Below, piece by piece: positions 23,900 through 33,264 of a stretch of DNA of 64,000 bases; position 1 is the first letter of the stretch, and each line of letters opens with the position of its first letter. The notes below the pieces were generated by a model. It saw nothing but the letters and a program-made list of their open reading frames with translations, did no database searches and had not been told where the DNA came from. This DNA is from an uncultured Lachnospiraceae bacterium (lineage in GTDB: Bacteria > Bacillota > Clostridia > Lachnospirales > Lachnospiraceae). The position numbers and the translations under genes are program-made. The DNA is taken from NCBI GenBank assembly GCA_900539715.1, contig UQDA01000008.1:1-64000 (forward strand), in the 5' to 3' direction.

Positions 23900-25039
23900 A
23901 TGGTTATTCAGAGTAAAAGAGTGTGGATCGCCGGACAGTTTATTCCGGCACAGGTGGAAGTGGAAGAAGGAAAGATAAGCAATATTTATCCTTACGGGAC
24001 GAAAGCGGCAGATGAAGATTTCGGGGAGAAGAGAATTGTGCCCGGATTTATCGATGTACACACCCACGGCGCTTACGGCTTCGATACGAATGACGCTGAA
24101 GAGGAAGGGTTAAGGGATTGGATGAAGCGGATACCGGAAGAGGGTGTGACTGCGATACTGCCGACGACGGTGACCCAGATGCCGGATGTCCTGACAAAGG
24201 CTGTTGCTAATGTGGCAAAGGTCGTAGAAGAAGGATACGAAGGTGCAGAAATCCTCGGAATCCATTTTGAAGGGCCGTATCTCGATATGGAATATAAAGG
24301 GGCGCAGCCTCCGGAAGCGATAGCAGTTCCGACTGTCGAGCAGTTTAAGATGTATCAGGAAGCGGCGCACGGGCTTATCAAATATATCACGATGGCGCCG
24401 GAGCATGACCCTGATTTTGCGCTGACCCATTACTGCAGCCAGACAGGCGTGGTGGTCAGCATGGGGCATTCCAGCGCGACCTACGAGCAGGCGCTGATGG
24501 GCATCGCCAACGGCGCGATGAGCATGACCCATGTTTATAACGGTATGACGCCGTATCATCACAGAAAGCCCGGTCTGGTCGGCACGGCGATGCGCGTGCG
24601 CGACATTTACGGGGAGGTTATTTGTGACGGCTGTCATTCCCATCTGGCTGCGCTGAACAATTTCTTTACGGCAAAGGGCAGGGATTATTCTGTCATGATA
24701 AGCGATTCCCTTCGTGCAAAGCATTGCCCTCCGGGCGGCAACTATGAGCTGGGCGGACATCCTATCGAAATCGGCGAGGATGGTCTGGCGCGTTTAAAGG
24801 GAACAGATACTATCGCAGGAAGCACGCTGAATATGAATAAGGGCTTAAAGATACTTGTGGAGGATGCGATGGTACCGTTTGATACCGCGCTTAATTCCTG
24901 CACGATCAATCCGGCGCGTGTTCTGCGGGTGGATGACCGGAAAGGCAGACTTGTAGCCGGTTATGATGCGGACATGGTCGTTCTGGAAGACGATTACAGC
25001 GTAGCGCAGACTTATTGCAGAGGAACTGCGATGTTATAA
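23900..25039 (+). CDS. nagA: N-acetylglucosamine-6-phosphate deacetylase
   Basis: Removes acetate from GlcNAc-6-phosphate, feeding NagB. The 379-residue protein is an amidohydrolase-fold enzyme with PGFIDVHTHGAYG (metal site), GIHFEGPYL with the catalytic Glu, MGHSSATYEQA, THVYNGM and the late Asp in AGSTLNM. The start at 23900 follows AAAGGAGGATATC; an upstream in-frame ATG at 23861 lies in the terminator hairpin. Order nagB-nagA differs from the nagA-nagB order often seen. Together with the PTS operon it completes the pathway from external GlcNAc to fructose-6-phosphate. Confidence 0.96.
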   Translation: MVIQSKRVWIAGQFIPAQVEVEEGKISNIYPYGTKAADEDFGEKRIVPGFIDVHTHGAYGFDTNDAEEEGLRDWMKRIPEEGVTAILPTTVTQMPDVLTKAVANVAKVVEEGYEGAEILGIHFEGPYLDMEYKGAQPPEAIAVPTVEQFKMYQEAAHGLIKYITMAPEHDPDFALTHYCSQTGVVVSMGHSSATYEQALMGIANGAMSMTHVYNGMTPYHHRKPGLVGTAMRVRDIYGEVICDGCHSHLAALNNFFTAKGRDYSVMISDSLRAKHCPPGGNYELGGHPIEIGEDGLARLKGTDTIAGSTLNMNKGLKILVEDAMVPFDTALNSCTINPARVLRVDDRKGRLVAGYDADMVVLEDDYSVAQTYCRGTAML

Positions 25040-25064
25040 ATAGCAGAAGGAAAGGAGGATTCCT

Positions 25065-25394
25065 ATGGTCGAACTGACGTGTAAGCAGACGGAAAAGCTG
25101 ATCCCGAAATTTATCAAGGATGAAATGGATGAACGCACAAAAAAACAGTTTCTGGAGCATGTGGAATCCTGTCCATCCTGTCTGGAGGAGCTGAGCATCC
25201 AGTTTCTTGTAATAGCCGGGATGCAGAGGCTGGAAAACGGAGATACTTTTGATTTAAACAGGGAACTTCGGATGAAGATAGATACGGAGAAACGGCATCT
25301 TCATGTGCTGGATTCCCTGCAGCATGGGCTGTACGCCACAGAAGCGCTGGCGATACTTGCGACAGTGATGATATTGGCGATATTTGTGCTGTAA
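25065..25394 (+). CDS. Orphan zinc-finger anti-sigma-like membrane protein
   Basis: A 109-residue protein with the ZAS/zf-HC2 zinc motif: Cys6 near the N-terminus, then His32-X3-Cys36-X2-Cys39 in EHVESCPSC. A hydrophobic helix at about residues 92-109 would anchor it with almost no outer part. Proteins of this layout normally bind and restrain an ECF sigma factor encoded next to them, but none is present on either side (nagA, polA). It might act on a distant sigma factor or have become a general zinc-binding protein. AAAGGAGGATTCCT is the ribosome site, and it begins 25 bp after nagA, so it may be co-transcribed. Confidence 0.75.
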   Translation: MVELTCKQTEKLIPKFIKDEMDERTKKQFLEHVESCPSCLEELSIQFLVIAGMQRLENGDTFDLNRELRMKIDTEKRHLHVLDSLQHGLYATEALAILATVMILAIFVL

Positions 25395-25418
25395 ATATTT
25401 TTGACGGTGGTATTTTGA

Positions 25419-28118
25419 ATGAGTGAAAAACTGGTTTTGATCGACGGACACAGCATATTGAACCGCGCTTTTTACGGAGTGCCGGACCTTTCAAATGCAC
25501 AGGGGCTGCATACCAATGCGGTATACGGCTTTTTAAATATCCTGTTCAAGCTGCTGGACGAAGAGAAGCCGGATTATCTGACGGTGGCGTTTGATGTGAA
25601 GGCTCCGACTTTCCGGCATGAGATTTTTAAGGAATATAAAGGTACAAGAAAGCCTATGCCTCAGGAGCTGCGCGAGCAGGTACCGGTGCTGAAGGATGTG
25701 CTGCATGCCATGGGCATCAAAACGATGGAGCAGGCGGGTCTGGAGGCGGACGATATACTGGGGACGCTGGCAAAGAGAGCGGAAAAAAAGGGGATGGACG
25801 TTTCCCTTGTCTCCGGGGACAGAGACCTTTTGCAGATAGCCACGGATAAGATAAAGATACGCATTCCCAAAACAAAAGGAACGCGTACTGAAGTGGAGGA
25901 TTATTATGCTTCTGACGTACAGGAAAAGTATGGAGTGACCCCTGTCGGCTTTATCGAGCTGAAGGCGCTGATGGGAGATACTGCGGACAATATCCCGGGA
26001 GTTCCGAAGGTCGGAGAAAAGACTGCAACAGAGCTTTTGAAGCAGTTTTCCACCCTGGATAACCTGTACGAGCATGTGGATGAGGTGACGAAGAAGGCGG
26101 TAAGGGAATCGCTGATAGCCAATAAAGATCTTGCCTATCTGAGTCTGACGTTGGCAACGATAGACATAAACAGTCCGGTGGAGCTTGACTGGGAAGAAGC
26201 CCGGATAAAGGAGCTTTTTACTCCTGAGGCTTACGAGCTGTTTGCCCGGCTGGAATTTAAAAATATGCTGGGACGGTTCGAGCATACGGCGGCGGGCGGG
26301 AACGGCCTGACGGAAAAGATAAGGATGACATCGGAGTTCGGAGAAGCACAGTCGGTGTTTGACCGTGCGGGTCAATCTGAAAGGTGCGGATTTTTTATTT
26401 TGACGGATACGGATGAAAAAGAGCTGTGCGCGCTGGCGCTTTGCTTTGGTGAGAAAGAGATATCCGTGCTCCGGGCAGAAGGATTCGTGACAGCTCAGTG
26501 GCTGTGCGGACAGCTTTCCGGGCTTTATAAAAAGGGCGTAAGGCTGTCCACCTTTCATATGAAAAAAGCGTATGGAGCGCTTCTTTCCGGCGGGGAACGG
26601 GAAGCGGCGGCAGGAGCGGGAACGGCTTCGGACAGCGTCCGGTGCGGGACGGAGACGCTTTTTGATGTACTGATCGCAGCATACCTTTTAAACCCTTTGA
26701 AAAATGATTACGAGCCGGAAGATGTGGCAAATGAATATCTGGGGATTTCTTTGCAGAGCCGGAAGCAGATGTTCGATAAAATGAGATTGACTGATGCGGT
26801 CACGCAAAAGCCTGAGGCCTTTGCGGAGTATGCGGGCAGTATCGCCTACGTTTGTTTTGCGGCGCAGGAAAAGCTGGAGGAAAGGCTTTTGACAGAAGGG
26901 ATGAAATCCCTTTTTGAAGAGATAGAGATGCCCCTTTCCCGCGTCCTTTACGAGATGGAAAAAGAAGGGATAGCGGTGCGCCGGGACGAGCTGCAAAGCT
27001 ATGGCGACGCGTTGACCGGAAGGATAAGGGAGCTCGAGCAGTCCATCCATGAAAAGGCGGGATGTGAATTTAACATCAATTCCCCGAAGCAGCTCGGGGA
27101 GGTGCTCTTTGAAAAGATGGGTTTAAAAGGCGGTAAAAAGACGAAGACCGGATATTCGACAGCGGCGGACATTCTGGAAAAGCTTGCGCCGGATCATCCT
27201 ATCGTGGAAGAGATACTGGAATACCGGGGGCTTACAAAGCTGAAATCGACCTACGCAGACGGGCTTGCGGATTACATTGGAGAGGACGGCAGAATCCATA
27301 CGTCGTTCAATCAGACGATAACGGCGACGGGACGGATATCTTCGACAGAGCCGAATCTGCAGAACATCCCGATGCGCACGGAGCTGGGACGCCTCATCCG
27401 TAAGGTGTTCGTGCCGAAGGATGGATATGTGTTCACAGATGCGGACTATTCGCAGATAGAGCTTCGCGTGCTGGCGCATATTTCCGGGGATGAACAGCTT
27501 ATCGAAGCGTACAGAAGCGATGCCGATATCCACAGGATAACGGCTTCCAAGGTGTTCCATACGCCCTTTGAAGAGGTGACTGATTTACAGAGGAGAAATG
27601 CGAAGGCGGTGAATTTCGGCATCGTGTACGGGATAAGCTCCTTTGGGCTGAGCCAGGACCTGAGCATTACCCGAAAAGAGGCGTCGGAATATATCGAGCA
27701 GTATTTCGCGACCTATCCGAAGGTAAAGGAGTTTCTGGACGGACAGGTGGAAAAGGCGAAGGAAACAGGATATGTGACGACGATATACGGAAGGAAGAGA
27801 CCGATACCCGAGCTGAAATCCAGCAATTTCATGCAGCGTTCCTTTGGGGAACGGGTCGCAATGAACTCTCCGATTCAGGGGACGGCGGCGGATATCATGA
27901 AGATAGCGATGATACATGTGTGGGAAGAGCTGAGAGAAAGAAAGCTCTCATCCCGCCTGATACTGCAGATACACGACGAACTGCTCATCGAGACGAAGCG
28001 GGAAGAGGCGGAGGAGGTCGCACGGCTTCTGGAAGAAGAGATGAAGAAGGCTGCGAAGCTGGAGGTATCTCTGGAGGCAGATGTCCACACAGGAGAAAAC
28101 TGGTACGACGCGAAGTAG
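25419..28118 (+). CDS. polA: DNA polymerase I
   Basis: Repair polymerase that also removes RNA primers. The 899-residue protein has the 5'-3' exonuclease domain (LIDGHSILNRAF; LEADDILGTLA; VSGDRDLLQI; GDTADNIPGVP) in residues 1-290. A central domain has lost the DxE and other acidic residues of the 3'-5' exonuclease, so proofreading is not expected. The polymerase domain has motif A DADYSQIELRVLAHISGD, motif B RRNAKAVNFGIVYG and motif C QIHDELL. Loss of proofreading is common in Firmicutes Pol I. It begins an operon-like run with coaE and the YycJ-type gene. Confidence 0.97.
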   Translation: MSEKLVLIDGHSILNRAFYGVPDLSNAQGLHTNAVYGFLNILFKLLDEEKPDYLTVAFDVKAPTFRHEIFKEYKGTRKPMPQELREQVPVLKDVLHAMGIKTMEQAGLEADDILGTLAKRAEKKGMDVSLVSGDRDLLQIATDKIKIRIPKTKGTRTEVEDYYASDVQEKYGVTPVGFIELKALMGDTADNIPGVPKVGEKTATELLKQFSTLDNLYEHVDEVTKKAVRESLIANKDLAYLSLTLATIDINSPVELDWEEARIKELFTPEAYELFARLEFKNMLGRFEHTAAGGNGLTEKIRMTSEFGEAQSVFDRAGQSERCGFFILTDTDEKELCALALCFGEKEISVLRAEGFVTAQWLCGQLSGLYKKGVRLSTFHMKKAYGALLSGGEREAAAGAGTASDSVRCGTETLFDVLIAAYLLNPLKNDYEPEDVANEYLGISLQSRKQMFDKMRLTDAVTQKPEAFAEYAGSIAYVCFAAQEKLEERLLTEGMKSLFEEIEMPLSRVLYEMEKEGIAVRRDELQSYGDALTGRIRELEQSIHEKAGCEFNINSPKQLGEVLFEKMGLKGGKKTKTGYSTAADILEKLAPDHPIVEEILEYRGLTKLKSTYADGLADYIGEDGRIHTSFNQTITATGRISSTEPNLQNIPMRTELGRLIRKVFVPKDGYVFTDADYSQIELRVLAHISGDEQLIEAYRSDADIHRITASKVFHTPFEEVTDLQRRNAKAVNFGIVYGISSFGLSQDLSITRKEASEYIEQYFATYPKVKEFLDGQVEKAKETGYVTTIYGRKRPIPELKSSNFMQRSFGERVAMNSPIQGTAADIMKIAMIHVWEELRERKLSSRLILQIHDELLIETKREEAEEVARLLEEEMKKAAKLEVSLEADVHTGENWYDAK

Positions 28119-28127
28119 GAGAACAGT

Positions 28128-28733
28128 GTGAAGACCATAGGGATTACAGGCGGGATAGGGGCTGGGAAGTCCCGCATCCTGTCTTACATACAGCAAAACT
28201 GCAACTGCCGCATCCTTTTGTCGGACGAGGCGGCACATGAGATACAAGAGCCCGGGATGGAATGTTACGACAGGCTGACGGCGCTTCTTGGAAAAGAGAT
28301 TTTGGAAAAAGACGGCAGGATAGACCGGAAAAAAATGGCTGCGGCGATATTTTCCGACGCAGAGCTTTTGAAAAAGGTAAACGCCATCATCCATCCGGCA
28401 GTCAAGACGTATATTCTGGATGAGATGGAAAAGGAAAGGAAAGCGGGAGAAAAGGACGTCTTTTTTCTGGAGGCTGCTCTGCTGATAGAGGAAGGTTATG
28501 ACAAGCTTCTGGATGAGCTCTGGTATATTTATGCGGACGAGGATACCCGCAGAAAGCGTTTAATGGAAGACAGAGGCTATCCGCCGGAGAAGGTCGAACG
28601 GATATTTAAAAGCCAGCTTTCGGAAGAAGAGTTTTTGGCGCACTGTAAAGTTGTCATTGACAACAGCCGCGACTTAGGGGATACTTACAGGCAGATAGAC
28701 GAGAGATTAAAGGAAGCGGGACTGATAAAATGA
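28128..28733 (+). CDS. coaE: Dephospho-CoA kinase
   Basis: Last step of coenzyme A synthesis. The 201-residue P-loop kinase has GITGGIGAGKS at the N-terminus, LLSDEAAHE following, and HPAV with the lid region. The start is GTG at 28128, supported by GTAGGAGAAC upstream. It lies 9 bp after polA, an arrangement seen in many Firmicutes, and overlaps the next gene by 4 bp. Confidence 0.96.
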   Translation: MKTIGITGGIGAGKSRILSYIQQNCNCRILLSDEAAHEIQEPGMECYDRLTALLGKEILEKDGRIDRKKMAAAIFSDAELLKKVNAIIHPAVKTYILDEMEKERKAGEKDVFFLEAALLIEEGYDKLLDELWYIYADEDTRRKRLMEDRGYPPEKVERIFKSQLSEEEFLAHCKVVIDNSRDLGDTYRQIDERLKEAGLIK

Positions 28734-29527
28734 GACTATGCAGCATTGCCAGCGGCAGCAGCGGAAACTGCATTTATGCGGGGACGGAGACGACCCATGT
28801 CCTTGTGGATGCGGGCATCAGCGGGAAAAGGGTAGAGAACGGGTTAAATGATATCGGGCTGTCATGCCGTGACCTCGACGGGATTTTTATCACACATGAG
28901 CACAATGACCATGTCGCCGGTCTCGGCGTTTTGAGCCGGCGTTACGGTATTCCGATATATGCAACGGCCAAAACTGCGGATGCCATACGGGGCTGTAAAA
29001 GCCTCGGGGCTATCCCGGATGAGCTTTTCTGTGAAGTGCGCGCGGACGAGCCGTTTCGGATAAAGGATTTGTCGGTAAAGCCGATGAGGATATCCCATGA
29101 TGCCGCCGACCCCGTCGGTTATCGCTTTTTTTGTGGAAACAGCAGAGCGGCGGTATGTACGGATCTGGGAACCTATAACGATTATACGGTGGAATGCTTA
29201 AAGGGGATGGACGTGCTCTTGCTGGAGGCGAACCATGACGTCAACATGCTTCAGGTCGGCAGCTATCCTTATTATCTGAAGCAGCGCATTTTGGGAAACA
29301 GGGGACACCTGTCCAATGAAAATTCGGGGCGGCTGTTGAGCCGCGTCCTGCATGACGGTCTGAAAAAAGTTGTTCTGGGGCATTTGAGCCATGAGAACAA
29401 TCTGCCGGAGCTGGCTTACGAGACGGTGCGGATGGAGATAGACCTTGCGGACAACCCGTATCGTGCGGGGGATTTCCCGATTCAGGTCGCAAAAAGAAGC
29501 GAGGTTTCGGAAGTCATTACATTTTAA
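28730..29527 (+). CDS. MBL-fold metallohydrolase, YycJ/WalJ type
   Basis: A metallo-beta-lactamase-fold protein, 265 residues. It begins CSIASGSSGNCIYAG, the hallmark of the YycJ/WalJ group, and has the metal motif ITHEHNDHVAGL and later VGYRFFCGNS, DLG and LLEANHD. Characterised relatives are 5' nucleases or are linked to cell-wall regulation. Here the walKR genes are not adjacent; it is instead coupled to coaE by an ATGA overlap. The position with polA and coaE fits a DNA-processing role. Confidence 0.9.
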   Translation: MRLCSIASGSSGNCIYAGTETTHVLVDAGISGKRVENGLNDIGLSCRDLDGIFITHEHNDHVAGLGVLSRRYGIPIYATAKTADAIRGCKSLGAIPDELFCEVRADEPFRIKDLSVKPMRISHDAADPVGYRFFCGNSRAAVCTDLGTYNDYTVECLKGMDVLLLEANHDVNMLQVGSYPYYLKQRILGNRGHLSNENSGRLLSRVLHDGLKKVVLGHLSHENNLPELAYETVRMEIDLADNPYRAGDFPIQVAKRSEVSEVITF

Positions 29528-29573
29528 GCAACGAAAGCAGCCGGATTATGCGGTAGAATGAGAGGAGTATGGA

Positions 29574-29849
29574 ATGAAAAAAAGAAGTATCATAACAGTC
29601 GTAGGTAAGGACACAGTGGGGATAATCGCAAAGGTCTGCACCTATCTGGCAGATAATAATATCAATATCCTGGATATTTCCCAGACGATCGTGCAGGGAT
29701 ATTTCAATATGATGATGATCGTGGACATGAACGCTGTAGAGAAGGATTTCGGGGCAGTTTCAACAGAGCTCGCAGAGCTGGGAGAAAGCATCGGCGTCAT
29801 CATCAAATGTCAGCGCGAGGATATTTTTGCGCAGATGCACAGAATCTGA
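29574..29849 (+). CDS. ACT domain protein (UPF0237)
   Basis: A 91-residue ACT-domain protein starting KKRSIITVVGKDTVGIIAKVCTYLADNNINILDISQ, the GcvR-like single-domain family UPF0237. It probably binds a small ligand such as an amino acid and forms dimers. It is 9 bp upstream of the UPF0210 gene; this gene pair is widely conserved next to each other, which suggests a shared but still unknown role. GAGGAGTATGG is the ribosome site. Confidence 0.93.
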   Translation: MKKRSIITVVGKDTVGIIAKVCTYLADNNINILDISQTIVQGYFNMMMIVDMNAVEKDFGAVSTELAELGESIGVIIKCQREDIFAQMHRI

Positions 29850-29858
29850 GGAGGATAT

Positions 29859-31223
29859 ATGATAAATATTTACGAAGTGACAGAAACCAACGACATGGTG
29901 GAAAAAGAAAATCTGGACGTGCGTACGATCACGATGGGAATCAGCCTGTTGGACTGTATCGACGCAGATCTGGACGCCTGTCTGGATAAAATCTATAAAA
30001 AGATAACGGAATCTGCAAAGGACCTGGTAAAGACAGGAGACGAGATAGCGCAAGAGTTCGGAGTGCCGATTGTCAACAAGCGCATTTCCGTAACGCCTAT
30101 CGCGCTGGTAGGCGGCGCGGCATGCAAAACCCCGGAGGATTTTGCGAGAATAGCGGAGGTGCTGGATAAGGCGGCGCACGAAGTGGGCGTAAACTTTATC
30201 GGCGGCTATTCCGCTATGGTGAGCAAGGGGATGACTCCGGCGGATGAGCTTTTGATACGTTCTATCCCGCTGGCGATGTCCAGGACGCAGAATGTGTGCA
30301 GCTCTGTCAACGTCGGATCTACCCGCTGCGGTATCAATATGGATGCGGTGCGGCTGATGGGCGATATCATCAAAGAGACTGCCGAGTATACAAAAGAGGA
30401 TGATTCCCTGGGCTGTGCAAAGCTGGTGGTATTCTGCAACGCGCCGGATGACAACCCGTTCATGGCGGGCGCTTTCCACGGTGTGACCGAGGCTGACCGT
30501 ATCATCAATGTAGGTGTCAGCGGGCCGGGCGTTGTAAAGACCGCATTGGAAAAGGTGCGCGGGGAAAGTTTTGAGGTACTGTGCGAGACGATCAAAAAGA
30601 CTGCGTTTAAGGTAACGCGTGTAGGTCAGCTGGTGGCGAAGGAGGCTTCCCGCAGGCTGGGTGTTCCTTTTGGAATAGTGGATCTTTCGCTTGCACCGAC
30701 GCCTGCCATCGGAGATTCCGTGGCTGATATTTTGTGTGAAATAGGCCTGGAGTATGCCGGCGCACCGGGAACGACAGCGGCTTTGGCACTGTTAAACGAC
30801 CAGGTGAAAAAAGGCGGTGTCATGGCATCTTCTTATGTGGGAGGTCTGAGCGGCGCATTTATTCCGGTCAGTGAAGATCAGGGAATGATAGATGCTGTGA
30901 CGGCAGGAGCTCTGACACTGGAAAAGCTGGAAGCAATGACCTGTGTATGTTCGGTAGGTCTTGATATGATAGCAATACCGGGAGATACAAAGGCATCGAC
31001 AATTTCCGGTATTATAGCAGATGAAATGGCTATCGGCATGATAAATGCAAAGACGACGGCGGTACGTCTGATTCCGGTAATCGGCAAAGGCGTAGGAGAG
31101 ACGGTTGAATTCGGCGGGCTGCTGGGATATGCGCCTGTCATGCCGGTGAATCCGTTCGGATGCGATGCGTTCGTTAACAGGGGAGGAAGGATACCTGCTC
31201 CGATACACAGCTTTAAAAACTAA
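29859..31223 (+). CDS. UPF0210 (PFL-like, DUF711) family protein
   Basis: A 454-residue protein with the family features RTITMGISLLDCID, NKRISVTPIALVGG, VNFIGGYSAMVSKGMT, CSSVNVGSTRCGINMDAV, and the C-terminal GGRIPAPIHSFKN. It is related in fold to pyruvate formate-lyase-like barrels but has no established reaction. It is paired with the ACT protein just upstream. AGGAGGATAT precedes the start. Full length, no oddities. Confidence 0.93.
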   Translation: MINIYEVTETNDMVEKENLDVRTITMGISLLDCIDADLDACLDKIYKKITESAKDLVKTGDEIAQEFGVPIVNKRISVTPIALVGGAACKTPEDFARIAEVLDKAAHEVGVNFIGGYSAMVSKGMTPADELLIRSIPLAMSRTQNVCSSVNVGSTRCGINMDAVRLMGDIIKETAEYTKEDDSLGCAKLVVFCNAPDDNPFMAGAFHGVTEADRIINVGVSGPGVVKTALEKVRGESFEVLCETIKKTAFKVTRVGQLVAKEASRRLGVPFGIVDLSLAPTPAIGDSVADILCEIGLEYAGAPGTTAALALLNDQVKKGGVMASSYVGGLSGAFIPVSEDQGMIDAVTAGALTLEKLEAMTCVCSVGLDMIAIPGDTKASTISGIIADEMAIGMINAKTTAVRLIPVIGKGVGETVEFGGLLGYAPVMPVNPFGCDAFVNRGGRIPAPIHSFKN

Positions 31224-31251
31224 AAAGGAATGCGCCTTGAGAGGCACACTC

Positions 31252-32553
31252 CTAAATAATAACAATCTGCCGGGTATATTCATGTACCGGCTTTGTGACA
31301 GCGGCAGCGCTTTTGGGAGCGTGTGCCGCTGTTTTTTCATAGAGCGCATTTTCCCATATGTGGGAGGCCAGAACATCCTTTTCAAACATCCGCATTGCAT
31401 CGGGCGAAAGGATTCTGGATGCGTCGGCAGGTTTGGAGATGAGAGGGATGGCGCTGTTTTTTTTGATGGCAGAGAGCAGGGGCGCTGCGGATCTGCGAAA
31501 GCCCAGAATACGCGCGTAAGATACATGGCCGTTTTGCCGGGCGTTTTCCAGCTGCTCTGCGGTGATGGAGAGCAGGATGCGACAGAGCGCACGGCTGATA
31601 CGGCTATAGGTAATCTCGCGGGTTTTTAGGGAAGTGCACAAATCCTCCCAGCCTGTAACAGGATAACGGTTCTTTTCCAGCTTATCGGCAAGCTCCCGCG
31701 TGACGTCTGCATAACGGATAAATTCTCCGGGGGCTGCGGTCAGCAGACGATAGCGCAGACCGGAGGAAAGGTCATCGGGGAACAGATAGTTATTTTGGGA
31801 TAAAATGCTTTCCCAGAGAGGGAGCGTCTGCGGAGGGACTGCGCTGCAGAGCGTTTCTGAAAAGGAGTTAAAATCCAGCATATTCAGGGCAGCCCGGATG
31901 CCTGAGGCAGAAAAAGGAGGGGCGTTTTTTTCGGATTCCGGATGTAACTTTGAGGAAGCCGATAGGGTGTCGTGATAGCCTGCGCCTTTGCGGGGAATCG
32001 TATAGGGGCGGACAGAGCTTTTTTTCCGGAGCAGGGCAGTCGTATATTCCAGTCCGAGCAGGTTATTCGGAGAGGAAAAAAAGCCGTCGCAAAATTGGGG
32101 CAGGACTGCGTTCAGCGCCTTTTGGCGGGCGGCAGGAAAGGAGAGACCGCAGCGAAGTCCTTCCTGAAGTCTGGCAGAAAAGATTTCGGGCTCGTCATTC
32201 AAAACTGCCGCAGTCTTTAAAAAAGGTCTGATATCTCCGGCTTCGCTGCCAAAGCATAGACTGTCGATGACTCCAAGATCATTCAGGAGGGAAATGCTTC
32301 CGGCGGCAAAGTCCCCGGCACTTCCGGCGGCGAATAAAACGGGCAGCTCCAAAACGATATCGGCGCCGCATAAGAGTGCCATGCGGGTGCGCGTATATTT
32401 GTCCAGAAGGGCGGGCGCACCGCGTTGGACGAAGCTGCCGCTCATGACGGCTACGACATAATCTGCGCCTGTCAGCAGACGGGTCTGCTCGATATGGTAG
32501 GCATGGCCTTTATGGAGAGGATTATATTCTACAATGATTCCTGTGGCTTTCAT
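31252..32553 (-). CDS. tmcAL: tRNA(Met) cytidine acetate ligase
   Basis: Forms N4-acetylcytidine in the anticodon of elongator tRNA-Met with acetate and ATP. The 433-residue protein begins GIIVEYNPLHKGHAYHIEQ, where HKGH is the nucleotidyltransferase motif, then MSGSFVQRGAPA, DKYTRTRMAL and LELPVLFA, all typical of TmcAL (YlbM). It is convergent with the UPF0210 gene, only 28 bp apart. It lies 21 bp downstream of the YcxB-like gene and is likely in the same transcript. Confidence 0.93.
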   Translation of the reverse strand: MKATGIIVEYNPLHKGHAYHIEQTRLLTGADYVVAVMSGSFVQRGAPALLDKYTRTRMALLCGADIVLELPVLFAAGSAGDFAAGSISLLNDLGVIDSLCFGSEAGDIRPFLKTAAVLNDEPEIFSARLQEGLRCGLSFPAARQKALNAVLPQFCDGFFSSPNNLLGLEYTTALLRKKSSVRPYTIPRKGAGYHDTLSASSKLHPESEKNAPPFSASGIRAALNMLDFNSFSETLCSAVPPQTLPLWESILSQNNYLFPDDLSSGLRYRLLTAAPGEFIRYADVTRELADKLEKNRYPVTGWEDLCTSLKTREITYSRISRALCRILLSITAEQLENARQNGHVSYARILGFRRSAAPLLSAIKKNSAIPLISKPADASRILSPDAMRMFEKDVLASHIWENALYEKTAAHAPKSAAAVTKPVHEYTRQIVII

Positions 32554-32574
32554 ATGGGCAGCGGCTCCTGTCTG

Positions 32575-33102
32575 TTACAATTTTATAAAATGTTTTCCGG
32601 TTACCTGCTCTATGAAGGTGCGGAAATCTTCCGGCGAACCGTCGGAAAAATGTTTTTTGTCATATACCTGAGCGTGGCTGACGCTGAAAATGAATACAAA
32701 GTAATCCGCTGTCTCTGCGAGTGTGATTACCCTGTCATATCCAAAGGTACTGATGCCGGCGGCGGTGGAAGAGATAAATTCGCTGTTTCTAAAGACAGTT
32801 TTAGACTTTTCCGTGCCGGGCAGCAGTCGTTTGAGGGCAAGATGTCCGTTGATCTGGTCTTCCCACACTAAAACAACGGTGAGGACAAGGGCAAGGGTGA
32901 GAGTGATGAAAGAACGTCTGTTCAGAATAAAATAAAAACCTGTTTCGGGTGACCAGAATGCGAGGAACAGGGCGAATGCGGCAAGTATCCAGCCGAGTAT
33001 ATGGGAACAGAGGTTTTTCTTTTTACGTATCGTTTTACGTAATGCTTTTGCCATAGCGGTCATGGCTTTTTGGTCATATTGTGTTTCACAGGAAATATTC
33101 AT
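32575..33102 (-). CDS. YcxB-like membrane protein
   Basis: A 175-residue protein. Residues 1-35 are basic, two hydrophobic helices follow (about 36-53 and 62-83), and the C-terminal domain (LLPGTEKSKTVFRNSEFISS...YFVFIFSVSHAQVYDKKHF) has the YcxB-like pattern. The family's role is unknown. GGGAGGAAACAC precedes the start, and a good promoter lies at 33138-33166 on the minus strand. Confidence 0.75.
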   Translation of the reverse strand: MNISCETQYDQKAMTAMAKALRKTIRKKKNLCSHILGWILAAFALFLAFWSPETGFYFILNRRSFITLTLALVLTVVLVWEDQINGHLALKRLLPGTEKSKTVFRNSEFISSTAAGISTFGYDRVITLAETADYFVFIFSVSHAQVYDKKHFSDGSPEDFRTFIEQVTGKHFIKL

Positions 33103-33137
33103 GATAGTGTTTCCTCCCTTTTAGGTACATTTATTTC

Positions 33138-33166
33138 ATTTTAGCAAATTTTATGAGGATAGTCAA
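33138..33166 (-). promoter_or_regulatory. Minus-strand promoter of the YcxB-like/tmcAL unit
   Basis: Read on the minus strand, TTGACT (33166-33161), 17 bp, TAAAAT (33143-33138). Confidence 0.7.
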
Positions 33167-33185
33167 AAACATCGCATTTTTCTGC

Positions 33186-33214
33186 TTTACGGGGCGTGTG
33201 CAGGAAGGTATACT
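33186..33214 (+). promoter_or_regulatory. Promoter of the coiled-coil repeat gene
   Basis: TTTACG (33186-33191), 17 bp, TATACT (33209-33214), 51 bp before the ATG at 33265. Confidence 0.5.
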
Positions 33215-33264
33215 GATAGTAATGAAAGCGGCAGGCTTGGAAATGAGTTGGAGGCAGGACAGGC

